Shown: piece after piece, positions 7,490-13,247 of the stretch
Position numbering within the stretch: the first letter of the stretch is position 1
Layout: the number at the start of each line of letters is the position of its first letter
Origin: Collybiopsis luxurians FD-317 M1
Lineage: Eukaryota > Basidiomycota > Agaricomycetes > Agaricales > Omphalotaceae
Assembly (NCBI GenBank): GCA_000827265.1
Contig: KN834774.1
Coordinates: 488,000 to 501,246, forward strand
Reading direction: 5' to 3'
DNA: 13,247 bases
Notes under the pieces: generated by a model
Databases searched by the model: none
Told to the model about the DNA's origin: nothing
What the model saw: the letters and a program-made list of their open reading frames with translations, nothing else
Made by a program: the position numbers and the translations under genes

Positions 7490-9685
7490 TCATTCTGGAG
7501 GAATCAATATCTGCTCTCTTCCTGCTCTGGCAGAGTCCCTATCGATTCCTTTCTTTGGGTATACATCTGCTCGTCTCATCAAAGCATCTGGTTTTGCTCC
7601 CAAAGTTCCGGGTCTATAGTTGATTCGGAAGTCAAATCCTGATAAGGCCTCTGACCACCTCACTTGTCTTGCTGACAGCTGTTTGGTAGTTGTAAACCAC
7701 TGCAGGTTATTGTGATCGGAATAAACTTGGATTTGGAATCTTGAACCGTCACAATAGGCTCTCCAAACTTTAAAACATTCCACGATAGCCAGTAGCTCCT
7801 TGTCGTAAATATTGTAATTTATTTCTGCTGGTATCATGGACCTAGTATGAAAAGCAATCGGATGTATTTCTCCAGTTTTCGGATCCAGCTGAGACAATAT
7901 TCCTGCTATTGCCCAATCCGATGCATCACATTCCAGAATAATCAGAAGTTCTGGGTCAAAATGTCGTAGCACCGGGGCATGTGTAAAGGCATTTTTTAAT
8001 AAATCAAAACACCTTTGACACAACTTGTCCCAATGCCAAATGGCATCCTTTCGCAGTAGTGACATTAGGGCTTTCATTATACCACTATAATTGTCAATAA
8101 ATCTGCAATAGAAATTCACAAAACCCAAGAATGACTGCAGTTCTTTTATATTCTGTGGAACCGGCCAAGATGTTATGGCTTTGACTTTGGACTGATCCAT
8201 CAACACCCCATTGGGATTTATTATTACCCCCAGATATTCCACTGTGTTGGTATCGAAACTGCATTTTTCTGGTTTCGTGTGTAGGTGGTTGTCTCGTAGC
8301 CTTTGTAGTACCTTTCGGACTTGTTCCTCATGGGTTTTTTTGTCATCCAAATAAATGAGAATGTCGTCCAAGTAAATAACCACACATACATCCAGTAAAT
8401 CATGGAAAATGTCGTTCATAAAAAATTGGAAAGCCGAAGGGGCGTTTGTTAACCCAAAAGGCATGACCAATATTTCATAGGATCCGTATCGCATACAAAA
8501 CACTGTTTTCCACTTGTGGCCTTCTGCTATTTGGACATTGTTATATCTGGCTCTCAAATTGAGTTTTGTAAAATATTTTGCCTTTTGTAGTTGGTCGACA
8601 AGTGGGCCTATAAGGGGTAAGGGATACCTATTCTTCCTTGTGATTCAATTTAAGGCCCGATAGTCAACACAAAGCCTTAGGCTTCCGTCCTTCTTTTTTA
8701 CGAATAGCACTGGAGCCCCAGCAGGCGAGTTGGAGGCTCTAATAAACCCTTTCCCTAGCATATCATCGATATAGTCTTTTAGGGCTTTTAGCTCTGTTTC
8801 CGACATGTTATAGAGTTTCCCAAAGGGAGGGGCTGAGTCCCCTTCCGTCTTGATTTTTAAATCATACAGACAGTGCGGAGGTAAGACCTTCGCCTCTCCT
8901 GGGGAGAATACGTCCAAGAAGTCTCGATACTTCTCAGGAACATGTTTGAGTATCTCTTCTTTGTCTTTTTGAGATTCTCCAGTCTCTGCTTCTGTTGGAA
9001 ATTTTTCTGTAGCTTCCCTATTTCCTCGAATCGACTTGTGAGTTTCAGATTTTTCTGTATTAGTGGTATCATCATTATTCACTTGATTTGAGACTGTGGT
9101 GATATGCAGGAAATAGGCAGGCATCCTGTCTCGTATTATAGTGTCCATTGCAGCTGCACTGATGAGACTTACTGCCTTGCCTGGGAGGTTTGGACCCATT
9201 CTCCTTTCGACTTTTTCAGGTTTTCCTATCTTCATCCCTCGTTTTGTATGTTTTCTTTGTTGCTGGAGTGCTGAGGTTTTTGAGATATTTAATACCCTTG
9301 TTGACAGGCCTTGTGGAATGGAATCCTGATGCAATTTTCTGACTCGTTTATATATCCATCTCCGTTTCTGCTTGTATGCTGGCAGTTTTGAACTTCTTTC
9401 ATCAATCCTTTCTGCCCAAGCTTTCAATGCTTTCTCAGAGTATCCATTTCCATTTTCCCCTATATTGTATTTATTTTTCCATTTTTTGAGATCCTTGTCA
9501 TAATCATTAGCCCAATTCGTATAAGGCAACCATTCATTCAATTCCAAAACTGACGAGTCTACATCCCCATTTTCTTGTTCGTTATAGGCTGATTCATGTT
9601 CCGAGTCAGGGACTGACAGGTCCTGCTTCTCGCTAGTATTCAAGTTCCATGTACTGGTGAACGAATCAACTAGTGAAGCTGAAAT
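7490..9685 (-). pseudogene. Reverse transcriptase and RNase H domains of pol, broken
   Basis: RT copies the genomic RNA into DNA and RNase H removes the RNA. A charged linker (about 9643-8970) leads into RT at [33 protein letters not shown] is a typical RT palm/finger motif. Motif C is intact as IYLDDILIY (YLDD at 8363-8374), and the VMPFGLTNAPSAFQ block is clear. Motif A is damaged: FTKLNLRARYN has Asn (8558-8560) where the catalytic Asp belongs and Arg where Gly is usual. RNase H follows with LECDASD, YDKELLAIVECF and VYSDHNNLQWF, ending near the KPDAL motif. TGA stops at 8645 (after YRALN, where Arg is usual) and 7490 interrupt the frame. Pol runs on into integrase without a frame change. 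Confidence 0.92.
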
Positions 9686-10198
9686 TCATTCTCTTCCTTG
9701 GAATGTCAAAGTCAAATCCTTCCAATTTATTTCAGGATTGAATTCTTTGAGCCATGGTAAACCTAACATGATAGGAGCCGTTGGGTGTAGTTGGGTTATT
9801 AGGAATTCAACTGTTTGAATTGAACCATCGGTGAAGCTGATAGTATCTTTAAAGATTTTTGTTATATCCCCTGCCGAAGTTGGTTGACCATTGAATAATT
9901 CAAGTGGAATTGGAGTATCTAAATTGGAGATATTCTTTGGGAATTTTTCTGCAAGGTTTTTATCAATAAAAGAATGAGTCGTGCCCAAATCAATAAGAGT
10001 ATTATAGCTTAGATTTTCGGAATTGGAGAAAGGGAAACATGTCAAGACAAGAAATGAGTTGTTAGAGTGAGACGAGAGATGAGCTGGGGATTTTTTTCTA
10101 TTACTGCCCCACAACAGACCACTTGAGCAGGGTTTTTTGGATTCCAGGCGGCTCTCAGTGTGTCTCTGGAATCCCCTCCGCTTTTCCTGAGTCGTTTT
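9686..10198 (-). pseudogene. Aspartic protease (retropepsin-like) domain of pol, broken
   Basis: The protease cleaves the Gag and Gag-Pol polyproteins. The active-site region reads TLIDLGTTHSFID, where the family has D-[ST]-G-[AT]; here Leu (TTG, 9986-9988) replaces the Ser/Thr, which could arise from TCG by one C-to-T change. The later IMLGLPWLKEFNPEINW stretch is typical of Ty3-type proteases. The frame is open from 10198, just after a TAG, and overlaps the end of gag by 44 nt in the +1 frame. It ends at TGA 9686, but the same frame continues into RT, so that stop is probably mutational. Confidence 0.85.
10155..10198 (-). other. gag-pol overlap with candidate +1 frameshift site
   Basis: The gag frame ends at TGA 10155-10157, and the pol frame opens at 10198 one nucleotide further forward. 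Within the overlap the gag frame reads AAA GCG GAG GGG; skipping one G after GCG (10179-10181) enters the pol frame as AGG GGA TTC. Ty3 of yeast uses a +1 shift after a GCG codon in an overlap of similar size. A single-base indel in this decayed copy would look the same. Confidence 0.4.
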
Positions 10199-10334
10199 CT
10201 ATCTTGACATTCCAAATCTCGTTGTTAGACAGGTCCCCTTCTAGAGTGAAGGTTGCAGCCCTCAACTGGTCACTTCGTTGATTATTTATACTCGAAGTTC
10301 CATTTTTTGGAGGGTCCCAATTCTCCCAATTTTT

Positions 10335-10376
10335 GCAATCTTTACCAATATGGTCTGATCCCCCACAATTATAACA
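10335..10376 (-). other. CCHC zinc knuckle of gag
   Basis: CYNCGGSDHIGKDC fits C-x2-C-x4-H-x4-C exactly, the nucleocapsid motif that binds element RNA. It lies in the gag frame beyond the premature TGA at 10434, which shows that this stop is not the natural end of gag. Confidence 0.9.
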
Positions 10377-11449
10377 GAGTCCCAGTTTACAACATCGACG
10401 GAACTCTTCAACTTGCTCAGGGGTCCTGGCAGCTCAAATCACCTGTAGGAATTCTTTGTCTCCTGGGTTTTTCGAGACTCTGTCATTTCCTCCCTGATTT
10501 TCTAAGCCTTCTCCACTATTTCCATTCTGACTCAAGGCACTCGCAAAGTCTTCAGATTGTCCATATACCGCACCACTAATATTGTCTGAATTTACATTAC
10601 TATCCCAAGCTGCAGCTCCTCTTTGTCGATTGGTCCAATTACCTTGATTCCTACCTTGTTGACCCCCTGCTTGCTGGGCATTATTATTATTGGATCCTTG
10701 TCGCGGGTTAGAGTTTTGAGGATTCGATGGGGCCATAGGATTATATGTCCCGAAACCAGAATTTCCTCCACAAGAATGAGCTGCATTGGTTGCGCAAATT
10801 GAATTGTCCAACTCCTGGAATCGCTGTACCCATTGTGGATAATTCTGAGGGGGATGAGTTTGAGCCGCTACTGTCACATTGAGGCTCCTTGTTACCGCCC
10901 CTTGGAGCATTGCTACTAATGCCATGTCGTTGTATCCTGTCTTGAACGCATATTCCTGGAATCGAGTAATAAATGTCGCAAACGATTCATTGTCCATCTG
11001 TTTGATCCAGGCCAGTTTCACCTGTGCGTCTTGTGCAGGATCAAATAATCCAAAATACGACATGAATTCTGCGACAAAATCAATCCAAGTATGGAGAGCA
11101 GGGATGGGGATCCCAGCCTCTTCCTGTTTCAGCAAATTATCATAGTGAGTAGCTGCTGCCCCTGTCAGATACGAGACAGCAAAACCAATTTTATCTGAGT
11201 TGTTCTCATAGATAGTAGGTTTGGCCATGAAAGTGCGACGGACTTGCAAGAGGAAAGGTTCCCATTTCCACCTATCAGAACTGTCAAAAGGGTCAGGTTT
11301 TTTGCTGATCGAATTCTGGAATCTGACTCACGTCTCATCCTGCAGGACCCAGTTCTCCTCTCTCGCCTCTGGGGCCTCATACAGCTACCCATCCATTTGC
11401 TAGGTGCCAATATGCGTCATGATTCGAACCCCAATCGTCAGAATTGTTG

Positions 11450-11640
11450 GGTGGTCCTCCTGGGCTACCTGGTCCTCCTGGTCCCCCTGGTCCCCCTGGT
11501 CCACCACCTCCAGATCCCCCTCTAAAACTGCCATTTCTACTACCTCTTTCTCTTTCCAAATTTCCATCACTAATTCCTCCCGTCTATGTGACTCCTCCAT
11601 ATGGGGGTCCTCCTGGAGGTCCTCCTGGAGGTCCTACTAC
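11450..11640 (-). repeat. Gly-Pro-rich repeat coding region in gag
   Basis: Two low-complexity blocks encode GGPGGPGGPGGPGSPGGPP-type sequence (about 11450-11522) and GPPGGPPGGPPYGG (about 11606-11640). At the DNA level these are short imperfect tandem repeats of GGTCCTCCT/GGTCCCCCT on the plus strand. A TAG at 11584 separates them in the gag frame. Confidence 0.75.
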
Positions 11641-12364
11641 TCCATACCCTCTGTAGGTACTGGCATGATTCAAGTAGTCATACATCAGCTCCGCTACATA
11701 GGGTCTATATTCTCGAGTCCCCAATCTCCAATATTGTTCAGCTGGAACTCTCGCAGATTCCTGACACATCAAGATGATAGGGTAATAATCATTTGTTACT
11801 TGTCCAGGTGTTCTATGTGGAATTGCAGGTATCGAGTCAAAATTTCTGCCAGTTGGATGGACATATTGCCTAGGAGCAGCTGTAAATACAGGTGGAGTGA
11901 ATCCTGCAGCCTGTGGAATGGTTTCCACAACTACTGGTGGTGGGACATGCACTGTTTGTTGAACTGCAGGCTGTTGAGGGGGGACTTCTGTGCTTCTTGG
12001 TGGTTTGGAAGTCTGGCGACTCAATTCCTTAGCGAAAGGATTAACCACTTTCCCTCTACCCTTTACATTTCATAGGGGGGTGAATTCCTTTTTCTCTAGT
12101 GGGGGCATTGGGTGATGAGTCTCGAGAGCTGAAGGGTGAAGCTGGTCTTTGGAAAATGAGAGATCCCAGTCATCTCGACTTCTCACAAAGTTAAATCCTT
12201 CATTCTTGAATTCGTTCCTTTCCCCTGAGGGTGGGGCATATGCCATATTCCACCATTTTATATGACCTGGTCCCAATGTCTCCCATTGGTTTTGCTGTTC
12301 ACCAACTTGGGCCGTGTTTCCAGGATCTGAATATCGAGATGAGAAACACCACCACCGGTCCGAT

Positions 12365-12721
12365 CTTTTGCAGCCGCAAAAGGTAAAGAAATATTTGTAA
12401 TTTTGTGACTACTTTTACAACTAATTTTCCTGATGAGATAGAATAAATATCACTGCCGAAAAAGGGGACATGATATATATAATTTTGCAACTACTATTAC
12501 TACTGTAAAAGGAATAGAAATGTATTTGCTTTGTCACAAGAGAAAGATTTACTTTTGCTGCGGACAAAGAATTCCTTTTGCAATTGATTTTACATCAGAA
12601 ACAGTAACCCTTTTGCGGCACCTTTTGCCGCCGAAATAGATTGGCTTTGTCATTCGATATTTAATATATTTCTCGAGTCCTTTTACGAAGGAAGAAGTAC
12701 TGCTTTTACGGCTCCGAAAAG
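12365..12721 (-). repeat. AT-rich unit with inverted terminal motif (right copy)
   Basis: This 357-bp unit is bounded on the left by the palindrome CTTTTGCAGCCGCAAAAG (12365-12382) and on the right by CTTTTACGGCTCCGAAAAG (12703-12721), which form an imperfect inverted terminal pair. Variants of GCNGYAAAAG recur inside (for example 12608-12636). It matches the unit at 1433-1783 in edge motifs and length but is inverted. It abuts the gag remnant directly. Confidence 0.55.
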
Positions 12722-12725
12722 TAAC

Positions 12726-12840
12726 GGGCGATGATCGCCCGATGATCGGGCGACCATTGGGCAATGAGTGCCCACGGTATGCCCAAGCATTACCCAACCT
12801 TCCGTTGCATGCCCGCCCACCGCATTCGGGTGGGCACTCA
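12726..12840. repeat. GC-rich palindrome cluster (right)
   Basis: Nested and adjacent perfect palindromes: GGGCGAT-G-ATCGCCC (12726-12740), TCGCCCGAT-G-ATCGGGCGA (12735-12753), TTGGGCA...TGCCCAA (12757-12785) and GCCCACC-loop-GGTGGGC (12815-12835). The first two overlap, so they could switch between alternative hairpins. The cluster lies on the outer side of the AT-rich unit, mirroring 1286-1434. Confidence 0.7.
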
Positions 12841-13247
12841 AATACTTGCATTTATTCTTGTACACTACACAATGTACATAAGATAGGTAACTTAAAACCA
12901 CATAAGTTAGACTTCCCGATTAAGCGGGCACTGAAGCGCCCGGCTTACACAAGCTCGTTGAGGGTGCGGGATAAGGTGAGCTGAACCTGGGAAATTTTTT
13001 CCTTCCCACCTTGACTTGATACCATGACTTTATAGCGGTGAGTACCACCGAATTTGTTACTTCGTCGCCCTAATCGTTCGCAGGCAACATCTGAAAGGTC
13101 AGCGGAGGATTCATTGGTTGGACTTCTCTTCAAATCCGCTGTTGCCATAATATAAAAAGTAAGTTTGTATTCCTCTGAATGAGTTTTCATGTTGACCGCT
13201 TTTCTTGCCAGGCTTTTTGCCTCTAAACATCGCTATTGCCTTTCGTT
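12841..13247. other. Right flank, one doubtful short ORF
   Basis: A hairpin AACTTA...TAAGTT lies at about 12889-12909, and further GGGC/GCCC words occur at 12918-12943. On the minus strand an ATG at 13148 opens 67 codons (MATADLKRSPTNESS...) to TAA at 12945. An upstream in-frame Met at 13190 is also possible. I do not recognise the protein. It may be an exon of a gene that runs out of the window, or chance. Confidence 0.3.

Larger units (their letters stand above)
1885..12364 (-). mobile_element. Degenerate Ty3/gypsy chromodomain retrotransposon with antisense genes, 5' end missing
   Basis: The order on the minus strand is gag, protease, RT-RNase H, integrase, chromodomain, antisense module, polypurine tract, LTR. 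RT before integrase and the C-terminal chromodomain place it among Ty3/gypsy chromoviruses (Metaviridae). No second LTR copy or primer-binding site is visible to the right of gag, so the element is 5' truncated. Many nonsense codons, one frame break in gag and altered active sites make it inactive. At over 10 kb even without its 5' LTR it is long for the group; about 3.5 kb of this is the antisense module between pol and the LTR. The left limit depends on where the LTR ends and is approximate. Confidence 0.88.
10155..12364 (-). pseudogene. gag polyprotein, 5' truncated and broken
   Basis: Gag forms the particle and packages RNA. The readable N-terminal part (12362-11587) includes LGPGHIKWWNMAYA and a Pro/Gln-rich stretch, followed by Gly-Pro-rich repeats (about 11640-11450). 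The core (about 11380-10800) contains KWEPFLLQVRRTFMAKP and resembles the retrotransposon Gag capsid domain. An Asn/Gln-rich linker leads to a CCHC zinc knuckle, CYNCGGSDHIGKDC (10335-10376). Damage: TGA at 12070 and 11328, TAG at 11584, a frame change between the GP-rich part and the core near 11380-11400, and TGA at 10434 just before the knuckle. No Met start lies in the N-terminal frame before it meets the repeat unit at 12365, so the true start is missing. The next gene is pol, reached in the +1 frame. Confidence 0.85.

Noticed and set aside
4035..12072. UGA recoded as a sense codon in this organism
   Set aside because: The affected positions include both likely Arg and likely Trp sites, stops of other types occur too, gag has a frame break, and active sites are mutated; ordinary decay explains all of this.
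11404..12075. 223-codon plus-strand open frame rich in Ser, Trp and Arg
   Set aside because: It is the antisense shadow of the gag N-terminal region, has biased composition from the Gly-Pro repeats, and shows no domain or promoter signal.
12861..12870. CACTACA word that could mark a CACTA (En/Spm) transposon end
   Set aside because: It faces outward from the composite rather than inward, and no matching terminus is seen on the left.
12841..13247. Search for a 5' LTR matching 1885-2350
   Set aside because: I found no TGTTATGCCC start, TATAAAA context or TGACTCA repeats here by eye, so no second LTR is claimed.

Overview
The window looks like repeat-rich sequence from a filamentous fungus, most likely an Agaricomycete (mushroom-type basidiomycete). 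The evidence is a chromodomain-bearing Ty3/gypsy element, very short introns (48-78 nt) with GTRNGT donors and TACTAAT/CTGAT-like branch points, and decay dominated by what look like CGA-to-TGA changes. No tRNA, rRNA or CRISPR was seen. Family assignments come from reading motifs; nothing was searched.

Layout. 1-1285: no gene recognised. 1286-1783: a GC-rich palindrome/repeat block followed by an AT-rich unit of about 350 bp. 1885-2350: probable 3' LTR of a minus-strand Ty3/gypsy element, with a polypurine tract beside it (2351-2362). 2549-5726: two intron-containing genes on the PLUS strand, antisense to the retroelement and lying between its pol and its 3' LTR. 5933-10198: minus-strand pol (protease, RT-RNase H, integrase, chromodomain). 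10155-12364: minus-strand gag. 12365-12840: a second AT-rich unit plus GC palindromes, in inverted orientation to the left-hand block. 12841-13247: right flank with one doubtful short ORF.

How it fits together. Gag (capsid-like region, CCHC knuckle) passes to pol by an apparent +1 frame change in a 44-nt overlap. Pol then stays in a single frame for over 4 kb, broken only by nonsense codons. Downstream of pol, where a Ty3 element normally has just its polypurine tract and LTR, this one carries about 3.5 kb with two divergently oriented genes that have their own TATA-like boxes: a six-exon gene for a Cys-rich/coiled-coil protein (542 codons) and a two-exon gene for a coiled-coil/acidic protein (296 codons). 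G-run tracts lie at both edges of that module. Because the genes are antisense, their introns would not be removed from the genomic RNA, so they could survive retrotransposition.

The copy is dead. About 19 in-frame stops (17 of them TGA) hit gag, pol and the antisense genes alike; gag has an additional frame break; key protease and RT residues are changed; and the 5' LTR, primer-binding site and gag start are missing, with gag abutting the right-hand flanking module. The most noteworthy point is the antisense, spliced two-gene module inside a fungal Ty3 element.
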